DNA from: Permianibacter aggregans
Lineage (GTDB): Bacteria; Pseudomonadota; Gammaproteobacteria; Enterobacterales; Permianibacteraceae
Assembly: GCF_009756665.1 (NCBI RefSeq)
Contig: NZ_CP037953.1
Location: 2,232,001 to 2,296,000 of the forward strand
Direction: 5' to 3'
Length of the DNA stretch: 64,000 nt
Made by a program: the position numbers and the translations under genes. The notes beneath the pieces are model-generated. The model was not told the DNA's origin and did no database searches. It worked only from the letters and a program-made list of their open reading frames with translations. Shown here in pieces: positions 39,386 to 47,269 of this stretch. Numbering within the stretch: the stretch's first letter is position 1; each line of letters opens with the position of its first letter.

Positions 39386-40738
39386 TCATAGTCCTAAGAA
39401 TAAGCCGACGACAATATAAAGCGTAATCGTCACGAGTGCCGCCGTAACGGCGTAAGGTAATTGGGTTTTGATGTGTTCGTAGTGATCGCAGCCGGAGGCC
39501 AGCGATGACAGGATCGTTGAATCGGAAATACCGGAGCAATGGTCACCAAATACACCGCCGCCGAGCACGGCGGAAACGAGCATTGAGGGCGGTATGCCGG
39601 TGCTTAAACTGAGTGGCATTGCAATCGGCATCATGATCGCGAACGTGCCCCAGGAGGTGCCGGTGGCGAATGACATCAAACAGGCGGCGAGGAAAACCAG
39701 TGGTGTGATGATCAGCGCCGGTAAATGCGCACCGACAATGCTGGCGATAAACGTACCGGTACCGAGTGCTTTCAATGAATCGCCCAGCGCCATCGCCAGC
39801 AATACCAGCGCCACCAGCGGCAATAATTCATTCATGCCTTTGAATGCGACCTGCACCAGTTCGCGATGACGGAAGCGTTTGCCGGCGCGCAACAGGACGT
39901 AACCCGTTAAAACGGCCAGCGCGGTCGCCCACAGCACCGACTTCGAGCCGGAGCCTTTCATGATGTTGCCGTCGCCGGTGATATACATCAGCGTGATGAT
40001 GCCGACGATCATGACCGCAATCGGCGCCAGGAAATAGCGTTTGCTGGTCGCGGCCGGTAGTGCTTGATCAATGGCTGCCGCGCGCGACTCCGAGACTTTC
40101 ATCGGGCCAAATACTTTGCCGGTGTGCACGGTCCAGAACACGATCAGCAGTGTCGTCAGGCAGTAGAAATTCAGCGGTACCGACCAAGCTAATGTGCTGA
40201 CCGGATTTTCCAGGCCGTAACCGCTGATCAGTGTCAGCGCGTAAGCGCCCCAACCGTTTAACAATACCAGCACTTTTGTCGGTGCGCAGGTGGCGTCGGC
40301 AAAGTAAGCAAGCCGGGCCCGGCTCATATTGTGTTTGTCGAACAACGACGCAGAAACCAGACAAGCACCGAGGATCGACAGGTTCGATTCGATAAACAAT
40401 ACGCTGCCGGTGATAACCGCGAGCCAACCGACCTGGCGTGGACTGTTGGCAAACCCGCGCTGTTCAATCCAGCGAATAAATGCCGAGACGCCGCCGGAAT
40501 CGCGGACAAACGCGATCAAGGCACCGACCAATAGGCTGAACAATAAGATGCGGGCGTTACCGGCATCGGCGAGCTGGGCAATCATCCGCTCGAAGGTCAG
40601 CACAAAGGCATTCAGCGGCGAGCCGTTCAACAACCATTCGGCGCTGAAGATTGCCGCGACCAGCGCCAGCATTACTTCCCGCTTCCAGACCGCAATGGCA
40701 ATGGCCAGCAACGGCGGCAACAGACTGAGCCACTCCAT
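39386..40738 (-). CDS. NhaC-family Na+/H+ antiporter
   Basis: The protein has 450 residues with about 11-12 helices. It shows the NhaC-superfamily features: G-S-V-L-F-I-E-S-N-L-S near 115, the A-T-C-A-P-T-K-V region near 155, L-M-S-F-A-T-G-T-S-W-G-T-F-A-I-M near 355 and G-G-G-V-F-G-D-H-C-S-G-I-S-D-S-T near 400, a hallmark of the family. It would exchange Na+ (or a cationic substrate) for protons across the inner membrane. I start at ATG 40738; the upstream open frame overlaps yheS promoter sequence. Confidence 0.87.
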   Translation of the reverse strand: MEWLSLLPPLLAIAIAVWKREVMLALVAAIFSAEWLLNGSPLNAFVLTFERMIAQLADAGNARILLFSLLVGALIAFVRDSGGVSAFIRWIEQRGFANSPRQVGWLAVITGSVLFIESNLSILGACLVSASLFDKHNMSRARLAYFADATCAPTKVLVLLNGWGAYALTLISGYGLENPVSTLAWSVPLNFYCLTTLLIVFWTVHTGKVFGPMKVSESRAAAIDQALPAATSKRYFLAPIAVMIVGIITLMYITGDGNIMKGSGSKSVLWATALAVLTGYVLLRAGKRFRHRELVQVAFKGMNELLPLVALVLLAMALGDSLKALGTGTFIASIVGAHLPALIITPLVFLAACLMSFATGTSWGTFAIMMPIAMPLSLSTGIPPSMLVSAVLGGGVFGDHCSGISDSTILSSLASGCDHYEHIKTQLPYAVTAALVTITLYIVVGLFLGL

Positions 40739-40863
40739 ATGGGACGTGCTTCCACAAAGCAAAACAGGCGCCAAACTTAGCACGTTTCTCTTGGCTTGTT
40801 AAAAGCGGTAACCGACGTTTCACGATAGCCGCTGAACCGCCGGACCGTTACAATGCGCGCGCC

Positions 40864-42774
40864 ATGATTACCTTGAATGAACTGACTCTGCAGCGCGGCA
40901 CCAAGGTGCTGCTCGATCACGCCAACTTGACGGTGCACGCCGGCGAGCATGTCGGCCTCGTTGGCGCCAACGGCTGCGGCAAATCGACACTGTTCGCGTT
41001 GTTGCGCGGTGAGCTGGCGCCCGACGGTGGTGATCTGCTGATCGCTAACGGTTTGTCGATTGCCTGGGCGCAGCAGGAAATTCCGCATATCGACCGCAGC
41101 GCGCTCGATTACATCATCGACGGCGATCATGAGCTGCGCGCCGCTGAATTGCGCCTTCATGATGCCGAACAACGGCACGACGGCATGGCCGCTGCCAAAG
41201 CCCATGCCGAGCTGGAACACCTGGATGCCTGGCGCATTCCGAGCAAGGCCGCGCAAATGTTGGCCGGCCTTGGTTTTAGCAACGACGACCTGCAAAAAGA
41301 CATCAAAGCCTTTTCCGGCGGTTGGCGTATGCGCTTGAACCTGGCGCAAGCGCTGATGCGTCGCTCCGATATTCTGTTGCTCGACGAACCGACCAACCAC
41401 TTGGATCTCGATGCCGTCATTTGGCTGGAACAATTCCTGCGTAGTTTCGCCGGTACTTTGATCGTCATTTCCCACGACCGTGATTTTCTCGACGGCGTTT
41501 GTCAGCAGATTGTTCATATCGAGCACCAAAAACTGAACAAATACACCGGCACTTACTCGGCATTCGAACGCCAGCGCGGCGAACGACTGAGCCAGCAACA
41601 AGCCGCGTTTGAACGCCAGCAAGTGCAACGTGCACATTTGCAAAAGTTTGTCGATCGCTTCAAAGCCAAAGCCTCGAAAGCCAAGCAAGCACAAAGCCGA
41701 GTGAAAGCGCTGGAAAAATTGACGATGAGTGCGCCGCTGGCCGGTGCTGACGCCATTCAGTTTGAGTTCAAGCCGCCGGAGAAAATGCCGAATCCGCTGG
41801 TCACCGCGCGTGATGTACAGCTGGGTTATGGTGACAACGTGGTGCTACGGAATGTCAAAGTGACCTTGAATCCCGGCGCCCGCCTCGGTCTGCTTGGACG
41901 CAACGGTGCCGGTAAATCAACGTTCATTAAATTTCTGGCCGACGAGCTGAAGCCGCAAGCAGGTGAACGTCACGACGGACAATTCCTGCGCATTGGTTAT
42001 TTCTCACAACACACCGTCGAGACTTTGCATCCAGAAGAATCAGCGCTGATGCACATGAAACGCCTGGACCCGCAAGCAACGGAACAAGCGCTACGCGGCT
42101 TTCTTGGCGGTTTTGGGTTTTCCGGTGATCGCGCGACTACACCGGTTGCACCATTTTCGGGCGGTGAGAAAGCCCGCGTTGCGTTGGCGATGCTGGTCTG
42201 GCAAAAGCCAAACCTGCTATTGATGGACGAACCGACCAACCACCTGGATTTGGACTTGCGCGAATCGCTGACCCAGGCGCTGCAGAGTTTTGAAGGCGCG
42301 ATGGTGTTGGTGTCACACGATCGTCATTTGCTGCGCGCCTGTTGCGATGAATATTGGCTGGTGGATGCCGGCAAAACCGAGCCATTCGACGGTGACCTCG
42401 ATGATTATGCCCGCTGGTTATTCAAACCGGTCGAAACCGATGCGGCGCAAACAGACGATAACAATCCGCAATCAGCCGCCGCACGTAAAGATCGAAAACG
42501 TCTTGAAGCTGAGCACCGCAAACTTCGTCAACCATTGCAAAATCAATTGAAGAAACTGGAAAGCAAGATGAGTGAGTTGCAGGGCAAACTTCATCAGATG
42601 GACACTGCACTAACCGACGCGGACATCTATACTGATGGCAACAAGGACAAGCTGAAAAAACTGTTGGCCGAACAGGCCAGTGCCAAACATGCGCTGGAGG
42701 AAATCGAAATGGAGTGGCTCGGTCAGCAGGAAGCCTTGGATGCGATGATTGCAGAACAGGAGGCGATGCTGTGA
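40864..42774 (+). CDS. yheS: ABC-F ATPase YheS
   Basis: The protein has 636 residues with two ATPase halves and no membrane part. First half: Walker A G-A-N-G-C-G-K-S-T near 36, signature F-S-G-G-W-R-M-R, Walker B L-L-L-D-E-P-T-N-H-L-D. Second half: G-R-N-G-A-G-K-S-T near 345, F-S-G-G-E-K-A-R, L-L-M-D-E-P-T-N-H-L-D. A charged linker with F-K-A-K-A-S-K-A-K-Q-A-Q-S-R sits between them and a coiled-coil tail follows. ABC-F proteins act on the ribosome to relieve stalls. The next gene is yheV, found in the same neighbourhood in E. coli. Confidence 0.92.
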   Translation: MITLNELTLQRGTKVLLDHANLTVHAGEHVGLVGANGCGKSTLFALLRGELAPDGGDLLIANGLSIAWAQQEIPHIDRSALDYIIDGDHELRAAELRLHDAEQRHDGMAAAKAHAELEHLDAWRIPSKAAQMLAGLGFSNDDLQKDIKAFSGGWRMRLNLAQALMRRSDILLLDEPTNHLDLDAVIWLEQFLRSFAGTLIVISHDRDFLDGVCQQIVHIEHQKLNKYTGTYSAFERQRGERLSQQQAAFERQQVQRAHLQKFVDRFKAKASKAKQAQSRVKALEKLTMSAPLAGADAIQFEFKPPEKMPNPLVTARDVQLGYGDNVVLRNVKVTLNPGARLGLLGRNGAGKSTFIKFLADELKPQAGERHDGQFLRIGYFSQHTVETLHPEESALMHMKRLDPQATEQALRGFLGGFGFSGDRATTPVAPFSGGEKARVALAMLVWQKPNLLLMDEPTNHLDLDLRESLTQALQSFEGAMVLVSHDRHLLRACCDEYWLVDAGKTEPFDGDLDDYARWLFKPVETDAAQTDDNNPQSAAARKDRKRLEAEHRKLRQPLQNQLKKLESKMSELQGKLHQMDTALTDADIYTDGNKDKLKKLLAEQASAKHALEEIEMEWLGQQEALDAMIAEQEAML

Positions 42775-43046
42775 CAAATCAAACAGGTGAACCAACGGTT
42801 ACTGACAAACCACTACGTAAGCGGTTTATCGCGGGCGCCAAGTGCCCGGCGTGCGGTGTGGAAGACAAAATCGTCATGTACTTTGACGGCGACCACGAAG
42901 TCTATGAGTGCATCGACTGCGGCTTCCGTGAAGAAGAAAATTTTGAGCAGAAAGCACCGCAACCAAAACCGAGGCCGGTGGAAGTCGTTGAGCAGCCTTT
43001 GCAGTTTTACCCGGCCCCGAAAAGGTCTTCGAAAGACAATCCTTGA
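42771..43046 (+). CDS. yheV: YheV-family zinc-ribbon protein
   Basis: The protein has 91 residues. It begins at GTG 42771, overlapping the yheS stop by four bases (GTGA). A zinc ribbon is formed by C-P-A-C-G and E-C-I-D-C-G-F-R-E with K-R-F-I-A-G-A before it, the YheV pattern. The tail is proline-rich. Its biochemical role is unknown; coupling to yheS suggests a link to translation. Confidence 0.83.
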   Translation: MTNQTGEPTVTDKPLRKRFIAGAKCPACGVEDKIVMYFDGDHEVYECIDCGFREEENFEQKAPQPKPRPVEVVEQPLQFYPAPKRSSKDNP

Positions 43047-43050
43047 TGAC

Positions 43051-43120
43051 AAAAAAGCCGGGGCGATTGTTCGAATAAATTCGAACCTGAAAAGCCGGGG
43101 ATTGTTTGAATCTATTCGGC
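43051..43120. repeat. Tandem extragenic repeat with a perfect palindrome
   Basis: Two similar units start with AAAGCCGGGG and continue ATTGTT(C/T)GAAT. The first is closed by GTTCGAAT-AA-ATTCGAAC (43069-43086), an 18-bp palindrome. It lies just after yheV and may also act as its transcription end. Confidence 0.55.
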
Positions 43121-43155
43121 GCCGACGAGGCCGTTGTAGGTCCGGATTCCTCAGG

Positions 43156-44356
43156 TGTAGAAGCCCAGACCAGATCTGACAGTTACCGGATTTTCAGAAT
43201 GTGACTGTCAGGTCAAGTTCAAGCGATTAACTTTTCCCGGCAGATGCTTTTGCCATCAATAAATGTTTCCATCGGCGTTCTGCCGCAGCACATTTTGCCT
43301 TGATGGGTCCGCTCATGATTGTAAAAGTGCATCCATTCGTCAAGGTCGGCCTGCAGCTCTTCAATCGTTTGGTAAATCTTCTTGCGGAACGCGACCTGAT
43401 AGAACTCCTGCAAAATGGTTTTATGGAAGCGTTCGCAAATACCATTGGTTTGCGGTGATGCGGCCTTGGTGCGAGTGTGTTCGATATCGTTCATCGCCAG
43501 GTAAAGTTGATAGTCATGCTGCTCTACCTTGCCGCAATACTCCGTTCCGCGGTCGGTTAGAATACGCAACACCGGCACTTGATGGCCACTGAAGAACGGC
43601 AATACCTGGTCATTCAGCAGGTCTGCTGAAGTCAGTGGGGTTTTCGTGGTGTACAGCTTGGCGAACGCCACTTTGGCATAGGTATCGACGTAAGTTTGTT
43701 GGTAAATCCGGCCAACACCTTTCATCGTGCCAACGTAAAACGTATCTTGAGAACCCAGATATCCCGGGTGCGCCGTTTCGATTTCACCGCAAGCGATGTC
43801 GTCATCCCGCTTGCGCTCCAGCGCCTGAACCTGGGATTCGGTCAGCACCACACCGGTGGCCGCGACATGCGCCTCCAAGGATTTTAGACGGTCTTTGAAG
43901 TTGGCTAGCTTATGGCGCAACCAAATTGAACGAACGCCCGAAGGGCTGACAATAATGGCGCGTTTACGCAGTTCGTTGCTGACTCGCACCTGGCCATGTG
44001 CAGGCTGCTCAATGGCGTAGTCCTTTACGGCTTGCTCTACGACATCATCGACACGATTCTTGAAGTTTGGTCGACGACGATCCTTCTGCAGCAAAGCCTC
44101 GACACCTCCTTGTTCCTTGGCTTCCTGATAGCGATAAAACGTATCGCGTGACACGCCCATGATTTTGCAGGCTTGTGCCACATTGCCGAGTTCAGCGGCC
44201 AAGTTCAGCAGGCCAAGCTTGTGTTTGACGATAGGTTGATTTAAAACTGACATACGGGGTTACTCCTTTTGGGTTAAATGTTTGGTCGCACATTCATCTA
44301 ACCCGGTAACCCCGTTCTATTCAAGTCGAGTGTCAGATCAAGTCAAAACTTCTACA
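43156..44356 (-). mobile_element. IS481-family insertion sequence
   Basis: The element is 1201 bp. Both ends start TGTAGAAG and share the pattern TGTAGAAG-N4-GAC-N2-GATCTGACA as inverted repeats. A perfect 7-bp direct repeat CCTCAGG flanks it (43149-43155 and 44357-44363). One intact transposase gene fills it. Confidence 0.93.
43219..44253 (-). CDS. IS481-family transposase
   Basis: The protein has 344 residues. The N-terminal helix-turn-helix pair (A-C-K-I-M-G-V-S-R-D-T-F-Y-R-Y) is followed by an integrase-type DDE domain: Asp in Y-V-D-T-Y near 185, Asp in I-L-T-D-R-G-T-E-Y near 240 and Glu in N-G-I-C-E-R-F-H-K-T near 276. No frameshift; intact. Confidence 0.95.
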   Translation of the reverse strand: MSVLNQPIVKHKLGLLNLAAELGNVAQACKIMGVSRDTFYRYQEAKEQGGVEALLQKDRRRPNFKNRVDDVVEQAVKDYAIEQPAHGQVRVSNELRKRAIIVSPSGVRSIWLRHKLANFKDRLKSLEAHVAATGVVLTESQVQALERKRDDDIACGEIETAHPGYLGSQDTFYVGTMKGVGRIYQQTYVDTYAKVAFAKLYTTKTPLTSADLLNDQVLPFFSGHQVPVLRILTDRGTEYCGKVEQHDYQLYLAMNDIEHTRTKAASPQTNGICERFHKTILQEFYQVAFRKKIYQTIEELQADLDEWMHFYNHERTHQGKMCCGRTPMETFIDGKSICREKLIA

Positions 44357-44392
44357 CCTCAGGATTAATCCAGACAACTCTTCGGACACCCC

Positions 44393-44872
44393 TCAAAGCG
44401 AACGAACCGAACTCCAATCATCTTCGGCAGGCTTCATGCCCTGATCCCAGGCCACACCAAACCCGGTGACCACGGCGCCGACACAATAACTGGCCCAATT
44501 GAACTGCCAAGATTCCGGCAGGAATTGAATACCCAGATAGGTGAACGCAGCGGTAACCAAACCAATCGTCAACCATTGCACAGCGTTCAACCATTGCTGG
44601 TGTTTGCGCTGACGTTCTTCGCTGATGCGCACGCTTTCAACATACGCCTTGCGATAGACGTGAACCGGCGGCTCCATCTTCATTGCCGACGTCAACTGCT
44701 GTTCAAACTGAAATTCGTTGTGCCAAGCTTCGCGACAATCGGCGCAGTCACGCAAATGTTGTTGCACATCGTCAGGCAACGCCTTGCCAGCGACGACATC
44801 TTCGTCAAACTGACGCATCAGGCAAAGATCGCAGGTGTTGAATTCCTGCTCAAGAATATCGTCTTTACTCAT
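44393..44872 (-). CDS. Anti-sigma factor with zinc-finger (zf-HC2-like) domain
   Basis: The protein has 159 residues. The N-terminal cytoplasmic part has C-D-L-C-L near 14-18 and H-L-R-D-C-A-D-C near 44-51, the zinc-binding H-x3-C-x2-C of anti-sigma factors. Two membrane helices follow (about 95-115 and 125-145). Its start overlaps the stop of the sigma gene by four bases (ATGA), the usual sigma/anti-sigma coupling. It should hold the sigma factor inactive at the membrane until a signal arrives; the signal is unknown. Confidence 0.82.
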   Translation of the reverse strand: MSKDDILEQEFNTCDLCLMRQFDEDVVAGKALPDDVQQHLRDCADCREAWHNEFQFEQQLTSAMKMEPPVHVYRKAYVESVRISEERQRKHQQWLNAVQWLTIGLVTAAFTYLGIQFLPESWQFNWASYCVGAVVTGFGVAWDQGMKPAEDDWSSVRSL

Positions 44873-45492
44873 GGCGTGGTCTCCAGTGCCGCGCGCAATT
44901 GGGTGCGGCCACGGTACAAATGGGTTTTGATCGTGCCTTCCGGGATTTGCATCGCCTCGGCAATTTCGCTGACGGTTTCATCAGCCAGATAAAACCGCAA
45001 CAGAATGCTGCGCATCGGTTCGCTGAATTGGCTCAGCATCGTCGTCAACTTGTCCGCATCGCGCTGTGCACCGGGGTTGTCGGTGTGCACCTGGTGCGCG
45101 TGAATATGCTGGTTATCCGGGTCGGCAAAATCGACGGTGCTTTCACGGTGGTGACGCGAGCGAAAAAAATCGATGGCAATGCGTCGGGCCAGCGTGAATA
45201 CCCAGGTCGACAGTTTTGCGTCGCCTCGAAACTGATGCAGCGATTGCAGCAGTTTGACAATCGCATCCTGAACGACATCTTCAGCATCGTGCGCGGACAG
45301 CCCCATCCGCCGCATGACGCTGTAGATAATCGGCAAGCACTTGTCGATCAGTTGGCGACTGGCGCGCGTGTCGCCGGCCATCGCCTGTTTGACCAAGGCC
45401 AAATCGGAAGCGCGTTCCGCCGCGGGTAGCGCACTACCCACGGCGGATGGATGCAATTCCAGTTCAGCGGTCATCGCGTGTGGCGTCGCCAT
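44869..45492 (-). CDS. ECF-type RNA polymerase sigma factor
   Basis: The protein has 207 residues. Region 2 shows D-A-E-D-V-V-Q-D-A-I-V-K-L-L and L-S-T-W-V-F-T-L-A-R-R-I-A-I-D; region 4 shows D-E-T-V-S-E-I-A-E-A-M-Q-I-P-E-G-T-I-K-T-H-L-Y-R-G-R. It is the second gene of a three-gene operon (DUF6249-like, sigma, anti-sigma) with start/stop overlaps at each junction. I use ATG 45492 (TGATG overlap with the previous gene); GTG 45495 is possible. The regulon cannot be read from this window. Confidence 0.92.
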   Translation of the reverse strand: MATPHAMTAELELHPSAVGSALPAAERASDLALVKQAMAGDTRASRQLIDKCLPIIYSVMRRMGLSAHDAEDVVQDAIVKLLQSLHQFRGDAKLSTWVFTLARRIAIDFFRSRHHRESTVDFADPDNQHIHAHQVHTDNPGAQRDADKLTTMLSQFSEPMRSILLRFYLADETVSEIAEAMQIPEGTIKTHLYRGRTQLRAALETTP

Positions 45493-45959
45493 CACTCGGC
45501 CGGTTTGATCTGGCTGCCGTTTTTCTTGATGCTGGCGGTCAGCTCATGCAGGTAAGTCAAGTAGGCTTCGCCAACGCTTTGTTCCCATTGCACGCGGGCC
45601 TGCCATTCCTTTTTACCTTCGAGGAACCAATAAACGATATTACCGACGCCGATTAATCCCACCAGCAAACCAATCGGGACCAGTTTGTCGGTGAACTCCA
45701 GGCTCATCAGCGCAATGCCGGCACCGGCTGCGATCATGATGATGCCGGTTTTCAGCGCCGACTTATGGGTTGCGTTTTTCGGTGCTTCCAGAATCGGCAG
45801 GTTGACGCCTTTCTCCAGTGCCGTCAGTCGCTCCTTGTTCAGCGTTTCACGGGCATGAACCAGGTATTTGGTGCGGTGGCTGATGGCCCAGCCGGCAACC
45901 CAGGCGGCGCAGATAAACAGCGTCGGGACAATGATGATGGGGATGAGACTTTCTAACAT
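45492..45959 (-). CDS. DUF6249-like membrane protein
   Basis: The protein has 155 residues. It has an N-terminal helix (about 5-27), a charged cytoplasmic segment with L-N-K-E-R-L-T-A-L-E-K-G and two further helices (about 75-92, 98-115), then a soluble tail. This layout with A-L-E-K-G-V-N-L-P fits the DUF6249 family seen near ECF sigma factors. ATG 45959 is chosen over the upstream frame start because the first helix begins there. It overlaps the sigma gene by one base and probably takes part in the same stress response. Confidence 0.65.
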   Translation of the reverse strand: MLESLIPIIIVPTLFICAAWVAGWAISHRTKYLVHARETLNKERLTALEKGVNLPILEAPKNATHKSALKTGIIMIAAGAGIALMSLEFTDKLVPIGLLVGLIGVGNIVYWFLEGKKEWQARVQWEQSVGEAYLTYLHELTASIKKNGSQIKPAE

Positions 45960-46070
45960 GATGGTGTTCCTACTGTGGGCTAACTGTTCTGTTGCTAGAT
46001 CAGACGGCCCAGCCCGAAAACCGGTTTCAAACATTTTGGATGTTGAAGATGGATTTCGCCAGAACCGGCG

Positions 46071-46442
46071 CTAGAGCAGAACTTCGCAGCGAACCGAGCC
46101 GTCTTGCAGCAAGGTCAGCACCAGCTCCTGACCCCACTGGTTGCCGGTCACGTAGCCACAGCTGTTCTCAATAATGGTGCCGTCAGCCAACCGCAGCTGA
46201 TAGCGGTAAACGCCGTCAGTCTGGTTTGGACTGTAATAGATGGTGGCTTGGCTACCTGGATCGATGCGGTCGAACACCACACGGCTGGATGGCAGCTGTA
46301 CGCTGGTTTCAACCATGGCTTGCTGGCCGGAATTGATCACGGTAATCGCGGGGCGGGCCCAGAGCAACAGCGTCAGCAAGCTTAGCGCCAACAGCAGAGC
46401 GACGCCGACCCACATTATTAGGCGGGAAAAACGGATATTCAT
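46071..46442 (-). CDS. Membrane-anchored periplasmic protein of unknown function
   Basis: The protein has 123 residues. One N-terminal membrane helix (about 10-30) anchors a beta-rich domain with S-S-R-V-V-F-D-R-I, Y-R-Y-Q-L-R-L-A-D-G-T and two cysteines (N-S-C-G, R-C-E-V) that may be bridged. I recognise no family. It lies upstream of the DUF6249/sigma operon on the same strand with a 111-base gap. Confidence 0.6.
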   Translation of the reverse strand: MNIRFSRLIMWVGVALLLALSLLTLLLWARPAITVINSGQQAMVETSVQLPSSRVVFDRIDPGSQATIYYSPNQTDGVYRYQLRLADGTIIENSCGYVTGNQWGQELVLTLLQDGSVRCEVLL

Positions 46443-46496
46443 GTTCTTCTTATAGAGGAACCTGTGCCGACATCATCGGCACAGGTTAGCAGAGGT

Positions 46497-46847
46497 TTAC
46501 TTGGTTTCAACTGAAGGAGCGGCCGCACGGGCCTGGTCCACGGCCATCTGGCCAATGCCTTCCAACTTGCCATTCAAGAAAACCAGCGGTGTCAGCGAAT
46601 TCTTGTCGCCGTGGCGGTACACCAGAATTCGGTACTCACCGGCGGCGCGCTGAAATACTTCGACTTTTTCCGGGCCACCGAGCTGCTCGATGACCAGCTC
46701 GGTGCTGCTACCCAGCGGCATTTGCGCCATCGTCTGCGCCTTTTCGTTACTGGAAACATGCTTGTGATCATCTGGATCAATGGCGATGACACAACCCGAC
46801 AACAACACCGCAGCGGCAACCGCCGCCAATGGATAACGCATTTTCAT
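46497..46847 (-). CDS. DUF3192-like lipoprotein
   Basis: The protein has 116 residues: a lipoprotein signal (M-K-M-R-Y, lipobox L-S-G-C at 16-19) and a small BamE-like domain with L-G-S-S-T-E-L-V-I-E-Q-L-G-G-P, E-V-F-Q and R-I-L-V-Y-R, the DUF3192 layout. ATG 46847 (or 46841) is used; the longer frame to 46997 lacks a signal. It is divergent from pullulanase. Function unknown. Confidence 0.72.
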   Translation of the reverse strand: MKMRYPLAAVAAAVLLSGCVIAIDPDDHKHVSSNEKAQTMAQMPLGSSTELVIEQLGGPEKVEVFQRAAGEYRILVYRHGDKNSLTPLVFLNGKLEGIGQMAVDQARAAAPSVETK

Positions 46848-47269
46848 TCTGGAATTCCCTGATGGTGGCGCACAAAGAGCGCCGTGAAAAACCACGCCAT
46901 TAAACCGACATTTTTGTGAAAAAGGGCTGAACAACTGTTTCCAAATTTGTGCGAGCGCCCAAATCGAGTGCACCGAAAGAAAGCGAGCGTTGATCAATTA
47001 ATGCACTGAAACAGGGCGCAAAAAATTCGCGACGTTACAAATCATCTGCCATTAACTGTTTGTTTTTACGGGATATTTCTATTGGCTTTCAATGTAGCCA
47101 TGAAATTGATTTGTTGCGCTGCTACATGACAGCATGATTTTGCGAAGACGGCGAAAATTTCGACAAAAAATTACGCACCGTGATGGTGCCAGCCGTCGCT
47201 AAAACGTTGAGAAGGAGGGAGCGCGTAGTCGCCGTGCGCTCTTGAATGAAAAACAGGAGAGCAGCATTC
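46848..47269. other. Spacer and leader upstream of pullulanase
   Basis: No gene is seen. The A/T-rich half (47000-47170) probably holds the promoter. ATGTAGC (47092-47098) and GCTACAT (47121-47127) form a spaced inverted repeat that could be an operator. Two hairpins follow in the leader: GCACC/GGTGC (47175-47189) and GAGCGC/GCGCTC (47219-47241). Confidence 0.4.

Larger units (their letters stand above)
43133..44380. repeat. Extragenic palindrome split by the IS481 element
   Basis: The left part (43133-43155) and right part (44357 on) join, after removal of the element and one target copy, to TTGTAGGTCCGGATTCCTCAGG plus ATTAATCCAGACAAC. GTCCGGATT and AATCCAGAC are near-perfect arms. Related TGTAGGT-type palindromes are at 52567-52675. 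The IS therefore landed in the loop of a REP-like palindrome. Confidence 0.6.

Noticed and set aside
40777-41694. 305-codon open frame antisense to yheS
   Set aside because: It overlaps the first ATPase half of YheS, whose Walker motifs are certain.
43051-43120. Short repeats as a possible CRISPR array
   Set aside because: Only two imperfect units without spacers of constant size and no cas genes in the window.
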